DNA from: CAZFLD01 sp964519835
GTDB taxonomy: Bacteria > Spirochaetota > Spirochaetia > DSM-27196 > CAZFLD01
Reading direction: 5' to 3'
Assembly (NCBI GenBank): GCA_964519835.1
Contig: CAZFLD010000007.1
Span: 1-64,000, forward strand
DNA length: 64,000 bases
The notes under the pieces were generated by a model that saw only the letters and a list, made by a program, of their open reading frames with translations, was not told the origin of the DNA and searched no databases. How positions within the stretch are numbered: position 1 is the stretch's first letter; every line of letters starts with the position of its first letter. The position numbers and the translations under genes are program-made. Shown here in pieces: positions 34,600 through 43,637 of this stretch.

Positions 34600-36429
34600 T
34601 TAGAGAAAATTGTCTCGCTCGAGGAACGCCGCAAGCTGGATGCCACGCTCGACAAATCCCGCTTTTCTGCGCCTGACAACAATCTGAACGGCTGCGATCT
34701 GGTTTTCCTCGTCGACCAGCCAGCGTTGGACCACAAATGGATCGCCCTCGGAGAGTCCGGTTTCATCGGCAGCCTGCCCGCGATAGATCCTAGAAATGGA
34801 AAACTCCGGCTGAAATGGGCCCGGGTCAACCTCATCGACCTGCATACCAAACAGGACGGGAAAAAGCGCGGGTGGCCTGAGACGCCGCAGTGCCGCGCTC
34901 ACCGGATCAAACGGCCTGCTTCCCAGCGCTACCAGGAGCCTCAACTCCTCGCCGCCGCGGCGAACCTTCACGGCAACAAGAGTCCCCTCGAACTCCCCGA
35001 GGAGAACGTCCTGTGCATCGCCGATTTTGGAGACCTCTTGTTTGGCTATGGACAGCACGATGTCGCCCTGTTCGATTCCGGCCTCCGCGGCGGGGGACGC
35101 AGGAGATACAAAGGCGGTTTCCAGGCCACCGTCCGTTTCGTACACGGAAATACCCATCCACGGGTGCACAACCTCACGGTCGTGGAATAGCTCCGCCACA
35201 AATCGGCGTATCCAGTGTGAAGGAATAGCGAAGTTAATACCCTCAAACTGTTCGATACCGGCAAATACGACTCCCACGAGCCTGCCGTCTTCGTCGACGA
35301 GCGGGCCGCCGCTGTTGCCGGGGTTAATCGGCACATCAACCTGCATCGCGTCGCCCATCTGCAAAAAGCGGCGGCCGACGGCGGAAATAATGCCGGAGGT
35401 TATGGTGTTCTCGAGCCCCCCCGGCGAACCCAAGGCAAAAATCCGCGTTCCGACGTCCAGGCTTCGGACGTCACTCAGGGAAAACACGTAGTTCGGCTCT
35501 ATTTCCGCCTTGATCATGGCCAAATCAAACACCCGGTCGTAACCCACGACACGCGCGGGCACACGTTCTTCAGGATTGTCGGGAAGGCGAATAAAGAGGC
35601 GGCTGTAACCCTCGTACTCAGGATTCACCTCGCTCTCGATAACGTGGTAATTTGTTAAAAGGTATCCGCGCGGGTCCACAAAAAAGCCGGAGCCAATGAC
35701 GCGATCCGGAAAACCAACGCCTCCCTCGAGGCGGATTCCTTTGTCCACCCAAACGGTAGCGGTGCCCGACAGAAGCTCGGTAGGTGTCGGCGCGTTCTCG
35801 AGGACGGCGGCAAACTCCTCGGGAATCTCCTCCCCCCGCGCCTCTAGGACTTCGGTGACCGTCATAAGGGCGTACCGGTTTCGCTGCAAAACGGCAATCC
35901 GTCCCATCGCCTCGAGCGATTCGCCGGTGATCGAAGATTTGTCGGGCACCCGCAAAAACACTGATAGCGCCGCCACGTCGTCGCCCGCGCTCAAAAGGTA
36001 CTCGGCAAATAGCAGGTAGAGACGGGAAACGTCAAACTCGTCATCGACGCCTTCCACCTCCAGCGTATCGAGGCTACGGCGAACCGCAATCGCGGTGCGG
36101 TAGTCATCATCAGCGACGGCCTGGATAAGCCGTCCGCGGAGTCTGGTAACCGTTTCGGATAACAGGTCTGAGGCGCGCTCGGGACCAATTTCATCCCGCG
36201 ACGAGTTGATTAGCGGCACCGCCCTCGCCGGAAACGGACCGTCAATTGCACGGCTTATGCGCCTCGTCACCGACTCATAAACCGTTGTTGTCACCTCCGG
36301 TTCTTCGAAGGTTCGACAGGAAACAAAGAACAGTGGAACCAACAGTGCGGCAACAAGCGCCGGCTTGGCCGCTTGGCCGGCTCTGAACGCGGCATTGTGC
36401 CTGCCCAGGTGTGGTCGATGGGATTTCAT
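34600..36429 (-). CDS. HtrA-like serine protease lipoprotein with PDZ domain
   Basis: A 609-residue protein. The signal peptide ends in a lipobox (LFFVSC, Cys38), so it should be membrane-anchored outside the cytoplasm. Residues 50-215 are helical and repeat-like. A trypsin-fold protease at about 220-420 carries His262 (LLTNYHVIE), Asp302 (VFDLAMIK) and Ser373 (NPGNSGGPL). A PDZ domain follows (AGIEQGDIVLSI), then a C-terminal region of about 100 residues that may be a second PDZ. It probably degrades or guards misfolded envelope proteins. The N-terminal helical domain is unusual for HtrA. Its ATG overlaps the upstream stop (ATGA). Confidence 0.85.
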   Translation of the reverse strand: MKSHRPHLGRHNAAFRAGQAAKPALVAALLVPLFFVSCRTFEEPEVTTTVYESVTRRISRAIDGPFPARAVPLINSSRDEIGPERASDLLSETVTRLRGRLIQAVADDDYRTAIAVRRSLDTLEVEGVDDEFDVSRLYLLFAEYLLSAGDDVAALSVFLRVPDKSSITGESLEAMGRIAVLQRNRYALMTVTEVLEARGEEIPEEFAAVLENAPTPTELLSGTATVWVDKGIRLEGGVGFPDRVIGSGFFVDPRGYLLTNYHVIESEVNPEYEGYSRLFIRLPDNPEERVPARVVGYDRVFDLAMIKAEIEPNYVFSLSDVRSLDVGTRIFALGSPGGLENTITSGIISAVGRRFLQMGDAMQVDVPINPGNSGGPLVDEDGRLVGVVFAGIEQFEGINFAIPSHWIRRFVAELFHDREVVHPWMGISVYETDGGLETAFVSPASPAAEAGIEQGDIVLSIAKQEVSKIGDAQDVLLGEFEGTLVAVKVRRGGEELRLLVALGSRPFDPVSAALRRLRPPALFPVLFGMQVDEVDPGPFQPEFSISRIYRGQAADETGLSEGDPFVVQRWLVDEENQIAAVQIVVRRRKAGFVERGIQLAAFLERDNFL

Positions 36430-38162
36430 CGTAGGTGCCCCCAGGTTTCGACGTCGATTGGACCCGATATCACGTTGGCAAACTCCCGGCGTACGATCCC
36501 TGCAGCGTCGCGGTATTCTGAAACATCTATTATTCCGTCTTCATTGATATCCCACTCGCCGAGATACGCATCGGTATAGCGCTCTCGAGCCTCCGGATTG
36601 CCGTCTCCATCCTGATCAACCAATAGGGCGGCCGGCAGCCCGTCCTCGAAGAGAAGCACCGACTCGAATCGGCCGTCGTGGTCAAGGTCCCGCATACCGG
36701 TGGACGGGACACCGTCCACAAAGGCGACAACGCGGTCGATCACGCCGTCACCGTTCCCGTCCTCGAGCCGGCGAATGGGAACACCCCGTGTGTGCTGGAG
36801 AATCGAAACAAGTCCGCCCGGCGTGGAGTCGATAATACGATAGCTCATCTCGGCTAGCATCCGAAGACTATAGTCGGGTGCGGGGAGAACCTCACCAAGA
36901 AGGACCGCCTCCGGAGCCCCTTCGGCGAAGGTATTAAGCTCTACGAGCGGCAAAGCGTAGCGTCGTGGGTGCAGCACGTAGCGAGCTTCCAGAAGGCCGT
37001 CGTTATAGCAAAGCGCCATGACCCGTGGGTAATCGGAATACTCGACGGTCAAGCCCATGTCATCGTAGTAAATTTCGGCGGGAACGGCCGCCGGTGCGAA
37101 CCGGACAACTCGATCGCCGCGGCCGTCCTGGTCGGGATCCACCTCAACAGTCCGCACCCTCCCTTCCTCGAAAGAGTACATTTCCTCGGCAAAACCGTCT
37201 AGGTCGCGGTCCGATCGAAGGGTGCCGGACCGCGGCAGCAATCCATAGGCCTGCCGCCGCAGACGTGGCGGTACGACCCGCCCGATCCGTTCGATGAGGT
37301 GCAGATTGCGGGCGCCGTCGGCTTCCACAAATGCCGCAACAAGCGCATCAAAATCGACCGAATCGCCGTCCGTCGCGGGACCTCGGCCGGCGGCCTCCGC
37401 CTGAAGCACGTAGGCGGCGGCATGTGTTCCGCCGGCATCCAAGTAGTCCCGCGCAAGCACGCCCGCCGCACGGGGACTCGCGGCCGCCACGGCAAGGTCG
37501 AACAAGAGCGCCGCCTCGTCCTTCGCGGCCAGGAGTCGACGCTCTGAGAGCGGCGCCGCTATTTGAGGTCGCCGTCGGTCCGCCTCCTGCATACCGGCAA
37601 GCTCTTCGGCACCAAGAAAGGCGCCGCGAACTGCAATGGCCGCGGAGAGGATGTCCGGATGTGTAGGGAACCGTTCGAGGGCATCCTCGGCCTGGGCAAA
37701 GGCGACGGCGCGCCGACCGAGAGCGTGGTTGGACTTTATTACGAGGCTAACAAGGCGGGGGTCGAGATAGGTCAATGCCTGCATCTCACCGACAGCCGCC
37801 AACACGCCATGGAAGTCTCGAAGCCTGTAGTGCAATAAAGCCTCAACAACGTCCACGTCCGCTAGAGTGTCCGGATTTCCGGAATGCTCTCGAATCTTCT
37901 GTATGTGGTCCGTGATCGATTCGTCGAGCTGATCGGCATCCAAGAGCAGATATACCAGGCGAAGTCGCGCAGAAACGTCTGTTTGATCAAAGGACAGGAG
38001 CTTTTTGAGAAGCTCTATGGCGTTTGCTTTGTCCTCTCGAGCAAAGGCGTTCTCGGCGGCCTCACGGTACAGCGCCGCGATCCGTGCTTCGCCTCGCGAC
38101 TGCGCAACCAGCCCAGGTACAACTAAACAAAGGACGGCGATGCTAAGCGCTGTTTTCGTCAT
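36426..38162 (-). CDS. Secreted TPR protein with DxDxDG calcium motifs
   Basis: A 578-residue protein with a signal peptide (TALSIAVLCLVVPGLVAQ). The first half is helical and TPR-like (AFAREDKANAIELLKKLL). The second half is beta-rich and holds at least six EF-hand or thrombospondin-3-like loops: DRDLDGF, DPDQDGRGD, DGNGDGVID, DLDHDGRFE, DQDGDGNPE and DINEDGIID. These should bind calcium. No family is recognised. The start overlaps the ftsH 3' end by 20 bases and the stop overlaps the HtrA-like gene, so the three are co-translated. The context suggests a part in envelope protein quality control. Confidence 0.75.
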   Translation of the reverse strand: MTKTALSIAVLCLVVPGLVAQSRGEARIAALYREAAENAFAREDKANAIELLKKLLSFDQTDVSARLRLVYLLLDADQLDESITDHIQKIREHSGNPDTLADVDVVEALLHYRLRDFHGVLAAVGEMQALTYLDPRLVSLVIKSNHALGRRAVAFAQAEDALERFPTHPDILSAAIAVRGAFLGAEELAGMQEADRRRPQIAAPLSERRLLAAKDEAALLFDLAVAAASPRAAGVLARDYLDAGGTHAAAYVLQAEAAGRGPATDGDSVDFDALVAAFVEADGARNLHLIERIGRVVPPRLRRQAYGLLPRSGTLRSDRDLDGFAEEMYSFEEGRVRTVEVDPDQDGRGDRVVRFAPAAVPAEIYYDDMGLTVEYSDYPRVMALCYNDGLLEARYVLHPRRYALPLVELNTFAEGAPEAVLLGEVLPAPDYSLRMLAEMSYRIIDSTPGGLVSILQHTRGVPIRRLEDGNGDGVIDRVVAFVDGVPSTGMRDLDHDGRFESVLLFEDGLPAALLVDQDGDGNPEARERYTDAYLGEWDINEDGIIDVSEYRDAAGIVRREFANVISGPIDVETWGHLR

Positions 38163-40014
38163 CGACCTTTGCTGCGGGAAGGCCGAAGAGATCGCGGATG
38201 TCCGCGTCGTTAAGTGTTTCCCGCAAGATTAGTGCCTCGGCAAGTGTTTCAATCTGTCCTCGATTTTCCTCGAGTATGCGCTGGGTATCCTCGTAGCACT
38301 TGAGCAAGATTTCGGAAACCGCCCCGTCGATCCGTTGGGCCGTATCCTCCGAGTAGTCCTTGTGGCGAGCGATCTCTTTTCCGAGAAAGATCGGCTCATC
38401 TTCCTGGCCAAATGCAATCGGGCCGACGTCGCTCATGCCCCAATCAACAACCATCTTCCTCGCGATATCGGTAGCTTGCTGAAGGTCGTTTTGTGTTCCC
38501 GTGCTTGTCTCGCCGAAAAACATCTTCTCGGCGATGTACCCGCCGTAGGCGATCTGAATTCGGGCCATAAGCCAGCCGCGGCCCCTGCTGTAACTGTCTT
38601 TTTCGGGCAGCGACATTGCAAGACCAAGCGCCCTCCCCCGCGGAACGATGGTGACCTTGTGAAGCGGGTCCGCGTGCTGGAGATGGTAGTGCAGGATAGC
38701 GTGCCCCGACTCGTGAAAGGCGGTCATCCGTTTCTCTTCGTTGCTCAAGACTCGACTCTTTCGCGCAACGCCCATAAGGACTTTGTCACGGGCCTCCTCG
38801 AAGTCGTCCATGTCGACAAGGGGTTTGTTTCCGCGGGCGGCGTAAAGCGCCGCCTCGTTCACGAGGTTTGCTAGGTCGGCGCCGGCCAGACCTGGTGTGG
38901 CTTTGGCTACCCGGCGCAAATCCACCGAGGACGCGATGGGCACCTTGGTCGCGTGGATTCGAAGGATTGCCTCGCGCTCGTTTATATCGGGCATATCGAC
39001 CACTATCTGCCTATCAAACCGACCCGGCCGCAAGAGTGCCGGGTCCAGGACGTCCGGCCGGTTTGTTGCGGCGAGGATAATAACTTTGTCGGTGGTGTCG
39101 AAACCGTCCATCTCGACAAGCATTTGGTTGAGGGTCTGCTCGCGCTCATCGTGGCCACCGCCGTAGCCCGCGCCACGAGTCCTACCCACCGCATCGAGCT
39201 CGTCGATAAACAGTATACAAGGGGCATTTTTGCGGCCCTGCTCGAAGAGGTCCCGCACGCGACTCGCGCCGACGCCCACAAACATCTCTACAAAGTCACT
39301 ACCGGACATGTGGAAAAACGGTACCCCCGCCTCGCCGGCGCTCGCTTTGGCAAGCAACGTCTTGCCGGTGCCGGGCATGCCCACCAAGAGTACCCCCCGC
39401 GGAATCTTTGCGCCCATCTTGGCGAACTTCTCGGGGTGTTTGAGAAATTCAACAACTTCCTGCAGCTCGTATTTGGCTTCTTTTTGCCCCGCTACATCGG
39501 AAAAGGTGATCTTTTCTCCCGTGTCGACGTACTTTTTGGCCTTGCTCTTTCCGAAGGAAAACGCGCGGTTGCCCGTGCCCTGAAGCTGACGAAACATAAA
39601 CCAAATCAGGAAAAATCCGATAATCCACGGTAAAAACTCGAGGATGACGCGGAAAGGAGAAACGGGGCGCTGGGCGCCGGAGAAACGGACCCCTTTTTCC
39701 TCGAGCTCCTCGACCAAGTCCGTATCTACGTACGGAATGCTTGTTCGAAACAGGAATACGTCACCAGAGGGTCGACGGACCCGGCCTTGGATCTCCGATC
39801 CGTCGATAATCATGACTTCTTCGATGCGATTGTCTTGGAGATAGCGCAGAAACTCCGAATAGTCTATCTCCGTGCCCGGTTGCCTGTTGTCTGAGAAAAG
39901 CAGGACAACAAACATGACCAGGAGAGCCACGAGGAAAAAAAGCGCAAATCGATTGTTTTTGAAGCTGAACTTTGGAGGTCGGGGGTCTCCTCCCCCCCGG
40001 TTGTCGTCGCTCAT
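38143..40014 (-). CDS. ftsH: ATP-dependent zinc metalloprotease FtsH
   Basis: A 623-residue membrane protease. Two membrane helices (near 24-41 and 123-142) flank a periplasmic domain. The AAA+ module has Walker A GMPGTGKT, Walker B ILFIDELDAVG, and the SRH ending RPGRFDR. The zinc site is HESGH. It degrades short-lived and misfolded membrane and cytoplasmic proteins. It follows tilS by 7 bases, the tilS-ftsH pairing common in bacteria. Confidence 0.97.
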   Translation of the reverse strand: MSDDNRGGGDPRPPKFSFKNNRFALFFLVALLVMFVVLLFSDNRQPGTEIDYSEFLRYLQDNRIEEVMIIDGSEIQGRVRRPSGDVFLFRTSIPYVDTDLVEELEEKGVRFSGAQRPVSPFRVILEFLPWIIGFFLIWFMFRQLQGTGNRAFSFGKSKAKKYVDTGEKITFSDVAGQKEAKYELQEVVEFLKHPEKFAKMGAKIPRGVLLVGMPGTGKTLLAKASAGEAGVPFFHMSGSDFVEMFVGVGASRVRDLFEQGRKNAPCILFIDELDAVGRTRGAGYGGGHDEREQTLNQMLVEMDGFDTTDKVIILAATNRPDVLDPALLRPGRFDRQIVVDMPDINEREAILRIHATKVPIASSVDLRRVAKATPGLAGADLANLVNEAALYAARGNKPLVDMDDFEEARDKVLMGVARKSRVLSNEEKRMTAFHESGHAILHYHLQHADPLHKVTIVPRGRALGLAMSLPEKDSYSRGRGWLMARIQIAYGGYIAEKMFFGETSTGTQNDLQQATDIARKMVVDWGMSDVGPIAFGQEDEPIFLGKEIARHKDYSEDTAQRIDGAVSEILLKCYEDTQRILEENRGQIETLAEALILRETLNDADIRDLFGLPAAKVDDENSA

Positions 40015-40021
40015 CTGTATG

Positions 40022-41521
40022 TTACGCTCCGTCGAACCAAACCGTTATCTCTATTTGCTTGTACGCGCCTTTCCCGGCGAGCCGAGCAACTCCAGCCGCT
40101 TCACTCAAGACCAACCGCGGCACCGGCGCTCGGGTTTTGCCGCCAAAAGGGCTACCCAAAACGGCCAGGATCTTGCCGGCGGACTCCACTACGGGAACCA
40201 AAGTACGGAGGCGTTCCGCAACACCGTCCTTTGCCAGAAGGCCGTTTACGCTCCGCGGGTCGCCCGGCCCATCCGTGCCGTCAGGGCCATCCGGGCTCGG
40301 CACCGTGTCTCCCGGCACCGGCGACCGAATGCTCACAGGGACGCCCGCGCCAAGACCGGCAATACGGACGCCACCGGGCAGCGGTTCGACGACAAGCGAC
40401 GCCGCCGTTGTACTGGAAACCGTCCGACATACACGCCTGATTGTTAGCCCCGAAACCGGCGAACAGACACCTTCGCCGGAGACGACGTAAAGATACCCCA
40501 TTTGCTCACCGAGGACAATTGCGGGCTCCATCCGCAGCGCGTTGCCGTCAACAACAAAGGAAAACTCTCGGGATCCGCACAGCACACGGCGTCGTCTTTT
40601 GTCGTCGGGTTCCGCGAGCGTCGCCACCGACTCGTACCGCACCCCGTGTTCGTCCGGCACTAATCCAAGCCGACCGACAAGCGACAGGGCACTCCGCAAT
40701 CGTACCGCCGCCGGCGTCGCGAAGAATCGATCTCGGTCGGTTTGATACGTGCAAACGGCGGTCTCGCCCACCGGTCCGCCGACGGCCGCCCATTGCATCA
40801 ACGCGGCCTGACCCTCGAGGGCTTTGTTGTCCCGAAACAGCTTCTCTGCGGACCTCGCGAGGCCGGCCCGGTACCCGGGAAAGTGTTCTGCCAAGACGGG
40901 CAGCACAAACCGTCGAAATCGCGCGCGCTCGAAGCGCACGTCGTGGTTCATAGAGTCGGCCACACAGGGGAGGCCACGCTCGCGGCAATACTCTTTTACC
41001 GTCTCGCCGGATAGACCCAAAAACGGCCGCAAGAATCGGCCGGCGGCTTCGCGAATACCCGAGAGTCCCTCCGCCCCAGCGCCGCCAAAGAGTCTCAGGA
41101 GAATCGTTTCGAGATTGTCGTCCTGATGGTGAGCAAGGAAGACCCACCCGGCGCGTTGGCGATCTGCCGCCTCGAGAAGGGCCACGCGCCGCGCCCGCCG
41201 CGCTGCCGCTTCAATGCCACCGGGACCGCCTTCCTCGACGCGCACAGGGAGAAAACTCGGTGAAAGCGCAAAACGCTCGCACAAGCGCCTGACCGCGGCA
41301 CGGTCCTTCTCGACCTCGTCCTCGTGCCTCAGACCGTGGTCGACATAGACGGGCACAAGACGCTCGAAGCCGGTCTGCACAAGCGCATCAAGAAGGGCCG
41401 CACTGTCGGGACCGCCTGAGACGCCGACAACGTAGACTGCATCGAGATCGAGATCATGGAAACGGGCTCGCTTTTTGAGATGCCGGAGCACTTGGTCGGT
41501 AATGGAAAGTCGCCTACTCAC
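40022..41521 (-). CDS. tilS: tRNA(Ile)-lysidine synthase TilS
   Basis: A 499-residue protein. The PP-loop ATP site is SGGPDSAALLDAL, with AHHQDDNLETILLRL following. TilS puts lysine on C34 of the tRNA-Ile CAU anticodon so that it reads AUA. GTG 41521 overlaps the pth stop (GTGA). The C-terminal half is divergent, with a Gly/Asp/Pro low-complexity loop (SPDGPDGTDGPGDP) near residue 410 and other Gly/Ala-rich stretches. The catalytic domain looks intact. Confidence 0.92.
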   Translation of the reverse strand: MSRRLSITDQVLRHLKKRARFHDLDLDAVYVVGVSGGPDSAALLDALVQTGFERLVPVYVDHGLRHEDEVEKDRAAVRRLCERFALSPSFLPVRVEEGGPGGIEAAARRARRVALLEAADRQRAGWVFLAHHQDDNLETILLRLFGGAGAEGLSGIREAAGRFLRPFLGLSGETVKEYCRERGLPCVADSMNHDVRFERARFRRFVLPVLAEHFPGYRAGLARSAEKLFRDNKALEGQAALMQWAAVGGPVGETAVCTYQTDRDRFFATPAAVRLRSALSLVGRLGLVPDEHGVRYESVATLAEPDDKRRRRVLCGSREFSFVVDGNALRMEPAIVLGEQMGYLYVVSGEGVCSPVSGLTIRRVCRTVSSTTAASLVVEPLPGGVRIAGLGAGVPVSIRSPVPGDTVPSPDGPDGTDGPGDPRSVNGLLAKDGVAERLRTLVPVVESAGKILAVLGSPFGGKTRAPVPRLVLSEAAGVARLAGKGAYKQIEITVWFDGA

Positions 41522-42120
41522 CGGCTGGATCGCGCATTATCGGCGAGATCACGTCCGTTATACCGAGACATGATCTGATCCGTCGGCAGAGTGGTAAAGT
41601 CGAAAAGTGCATCGGCGGCGAGCGCGAGCACGTCGTCGGCAAGGTGCCGCTCCTCCGGCGCAAACGGTTCGAGGACGTAGCCGCGCACAGCCTTCTTGTC
41701 CGTACCCTCGGCGGGCCGCCCAATGCCGATGTATATCCGAGCAAACTCGCTGTGACCTAGGAAATCGATAATAGACCTGATGCCGTTGTGGCCCGCGGTG
41801 CCGCCTCCCTGCCTCACGCGTATCCGTCCCAAAGGCAGGTCGAGGGTGTCGCAGACAACGACAAACTCCTGTGGCGCAAATCCGTTTTCCAGGCGCGCCC
41901 TTTTGAGCAAGCGCGGAAGCACTTCTCCCGCCCGATTCATATAAGTAAGTGGACGAGCTAAGACAAGGTCCGCGCCCGCCGCCTCGTATCGGTCGAAGAG
42001 GGGCTTTTTGAGGCACAGCCCCATCCTATGCGCAACGATTGCCAGAACGTCATAACCGACGTTGTGGCGGGTACCTGCGAACCGGACGCCCGGATTGCCT
42101 AGGCCGAAAAAAAGGCTCAC
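41518..42120 (-). CDS. pth: Peptidyl-tRNA hydrolase
   Basis: A 200-residue Pth. The catalytic His is in GTRHNVGYD, the clamp is LTYMNRAG, the Asp is in VVCDTLDLPLGRIR, and GGTAGHNGIRSII completes the site. It recycles peptidyl-tRNAs dropped by ribosomes. GTG 42120 overlaps the rplY stop, and its own stop overlaps tilS, giving a chain of coupled genes. There is nothing unusual except a slightly longer C-terminus. Confidence 0.96.
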   Translation of the reverse strand: MSLFFGLGNPGVRFAGTRHNVGYDVLAIVAHRMGLCLKKPLFDRYEAAGADLVLARPLTYMNRAGEVLPRLLKRARLENGFAPQEFVVVCDTLDLPLGRIRVRQGGGTAGHNGIRSIIDFLGHSEFARIYIGIGRPAEGTDKKAVRGYVLEPFAPEERHLADDVLALAADALFDFTTLPTDQIMSRYNGRDLADNARSSR

Positions 42121-42767
42121 GACTCCTCGTCGGAGCCCTCCGCTTTTTCGGCTGATTCGCCTTCCTCGCCCAAGACTTCGCCTTCTGCGCCCTCTTCGAG
42201 CTCTTCGTCAACGGTCACGGTCTTCTGGAAGGTGATGGACACAACCGTCTGATCCGCGCTGGTCAGAACCCGCACCTCGTCGGGAATGTCCAGATCGGAC
42301 ACATGGATAGAATGGCCCGATTCCAAGGTCGAGATATCGACATTGACCTCCTCGGGGAGATCTTTGGGCAGGCACTCGATCTCGAGATCGTAGAGGTTAT
42401 GTTCCAGAATACCGCCCTCCCGGACACCAGGTGCACTGCCGTGGATGTGCACCGGCACGTGCGTACGAAAAACCTTGCCTTTTTCGATCTCTAAGAAGTC
42501 GAGGTGCAGGATTCTCCCGGTGATCTGATCCATCTGATAGTCTTTGATAATCACGTCACGCGTGCTACCGCCGATCTTGAGGGCTACAATCCCGCTCTCG
42601 CTCAACGACTTTACTTGGGCACCAAACTCAACCCCATCGACAGAAAGACTCGCGGGCTCTTCGTGCCCGTACACAACCGCAGGGATCCTCCCGGCTGCTC
42701 GCAACCGCCTGTTGTGACCCTTTTTTCTCTCGGTCCGCAACTCCGCGGTAACCTCTTTGCGCTTCAT
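42117..42767 (-). CDS. rplY: Ribosomal protein L25, Ctc type
   Basis: 216 residues from ATG 42767, with AAAGGAG 8 bases upstream. The N-terminal L25 domain binds 5S rRNA (RKKGHNRRLRAAGRIPAVVY). A C-terminal TL5/Ctc beta domain follows, and then a Glu-rich acidic tail of about 30 residues. The frame extends 18 codons upstream, but that part is Arg-rich and not homologous. It may be co-transcribed with tRNA-Gln, since no T-run terminator separates them. Confidence 0.95.
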   Translation of the reverse strand: MKRKEVTAELRTERKKGHNRRLRAAGRIPAVVYGHEEPASLSVDGVEFGAQVKSLSESGIVALKIGGSTRDVIIKDYQMDQITGRILHLDFLEIEKGKVFRTHVPVHIHGSAPGVREGGILEHNLYDLEIECLPKDLPEEVNVDISTLESGHSIHVSDLDIPDEVRVLTSADQTVVSITFQKTVTVDEELEEGAEGEVLGEEGESAEKAEGSDEES

Positions 42768-42827
42768 GTACCTAGCTCCTTTACGTGATGGCCGCCGCCG
42801 CGGCGCATGCCGCGACGACAAGATAAT

Positions 42828-42899
42828 CTGGGACGGCAGGATTCGAACCTGCGAATGCCGGGACCAAAACCCGGTGGCTTACCACTTGCCGACGTCCCA
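42828..42899 (-). tRNA. tRNA-Gln(TTG)
   Basis: A cloverleaf with acceptor TGGGACG/CGTCCCA, anticodon stem CCGGG/CCCGG with loop TTTTGGT giving anticodon TTG, and T-arm GCAGG-TTCGAAT-CCTGC. No CCA is encoded. It lies between spoVG and rplY on the same strand, with a possible weak promoter (TTATCA, 17 bases, TATTCT) just upstream. Confidence 0.95.
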
Positions 42900-42954
42900 C
42901 TAATCACATCAATTGGACCGGAAGAATATCAGATGTGCGAGGTTTTGATAAGTG

Positions 42955-43239
42955 TCACTCTTCGTCGGAAAGGTCGCGCCCTTCGGCAACGGAGGTCTCA
43001 TAGGCTCCAAGAATTCTCTGCTGCAACACGTTTCGAAACTCCGTCGTAATCGGATGAGCAACGTCTTTGTATTCGCCTGACTTGGTGCGGCGACTCGGCA
43101 TTGCAATAAACACACCGCTCTTACCTTCGATAATCTTGACGTTGTGGATCACAAAGCATTTGTCAAAAGTGAGAGTTACATAGGCCTTGAGCTTACCGTC
43201 GACCGCCACACGCCGAACTCGAATATCCGTTATCTCCAC
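42955..43239 (-). CDS. spoVG: SpoVG RNA/DNA-binding regulator
   Basis: A 94-residue SpoVG, starting at GTG 43239 with GGGAG upstream. MEITDIRVRRV, KAYVTLTFDKCFVIHNVKII and FIAMPSRRTKSGEYKDVAHP are the family hallmarks. SpoVG proteins bind DNA and RNA and act as global regulators, as described in Borrelia and Firmicutes. It carries its own strong promoter and sits upstream of tRNA-Gln and rplY. Confidence 0.95.
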   Translation of the reverse strand: MEITDIRVRRVAVDGKLKAYVTLTFDKCFVIHNVKIIEGKSGVFIAMPSRRTKSGEYKDVAHPITTEFRNVLQQRILGAYETSVAEGRDLSDEE

Positions 43240-43261
43240 CGGCAGCGTACTCCCTTGAGGA

Positions 43262-43289
43262 AGTATACGGAATATGGCCCGGAAGTCAA
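43262..43289 (-). promoter_or_regulatory. Promoter of spoVG
   Basis: Minus strand -35 TTGACT (43289-43284), 16-base spacer, -10 TATACT (43267-43262). Each box differs from consensus at one position. The start codon is 23 bases downstream of the -10. Confidence 0.65.
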
Positions 43290-43354
43290 ACAGTCGGCCT
43301 CAAATATATTGACCGTAAGGAAATGATTAACCGATATCTCATAGTCCTTTTTCG

Positions 43355-43383
43355 TTGACAATTGGTTATCGCGGCAATAGACT
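43355..43383 (+). promoter_or_regulatory. Promoter of the acidic small protein
   Basis: -35 TTGACA at 43355-43360 (perfect), 17-base spacer, -10 TAGACT at 43378-43383. It diverges from the spoVG promoter. Its position rules out start codons upstream of about 43390. Confidence 0.6.
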
Positions 43384-43417
43384 CACGTCTACACGCTTCG
43401 CGGGGAGGTGGGCATTG

Positions 43418-43618
43418 ATGCTGGTACTCGAAGATGCTCCTATGGAAATTTCCGAGATCGACCTCTTTCGTCTCGGTGACTACGACGACGGTGACGATCT
43501 TGATGATGACGACGACTTCGACGACGACCTTGACGAGGACGAAGACTACGACGATGACGAGGACTACGACGACGAAGACTACGACGAGGACATCGAGGAC
43601 GACGACGAATACGATTGA
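43418..43618 (+). CDS. Hyperacidic Asp-rich small protein
   Basis: 66 residues from ATG 43418, with GGGGAGG 9 bases upstream and a promoter before it. After a short hydrophobic start (MLVLEDAPMEISEIDLFRLG), almost all of the remaining 46 residues are Asp or Glu with spaced Tyr and Phe (EDYDDDEDYDDEDYD). It should be disordered and very negatively charged. It resembles the acidic tail of the RNA polymerase delta subunit, but the folded delta domain is absent. It could mimic DNA or RNA, or bind a basic partner. It converges with rsfS 20 bases away. No family is recognised. Confidence 0.7.
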   Translation: MLVLEDAPMEISEIDLFRLGDYDDGDDLDDDDDFDDDLDEDEDYDDDEDYDDEDYDEDIEDDDEYD

Positions 43619-43637
43619 CAGTTAGCGGCTTGACCGC

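Noticed and set aside
43355..43417. Earlier start for the acidic protein
   Set aside because: The TTGACA -35 box begins at 43355 and the -10 ends at 43383. The GGGGAGG site supports ATG 43418.
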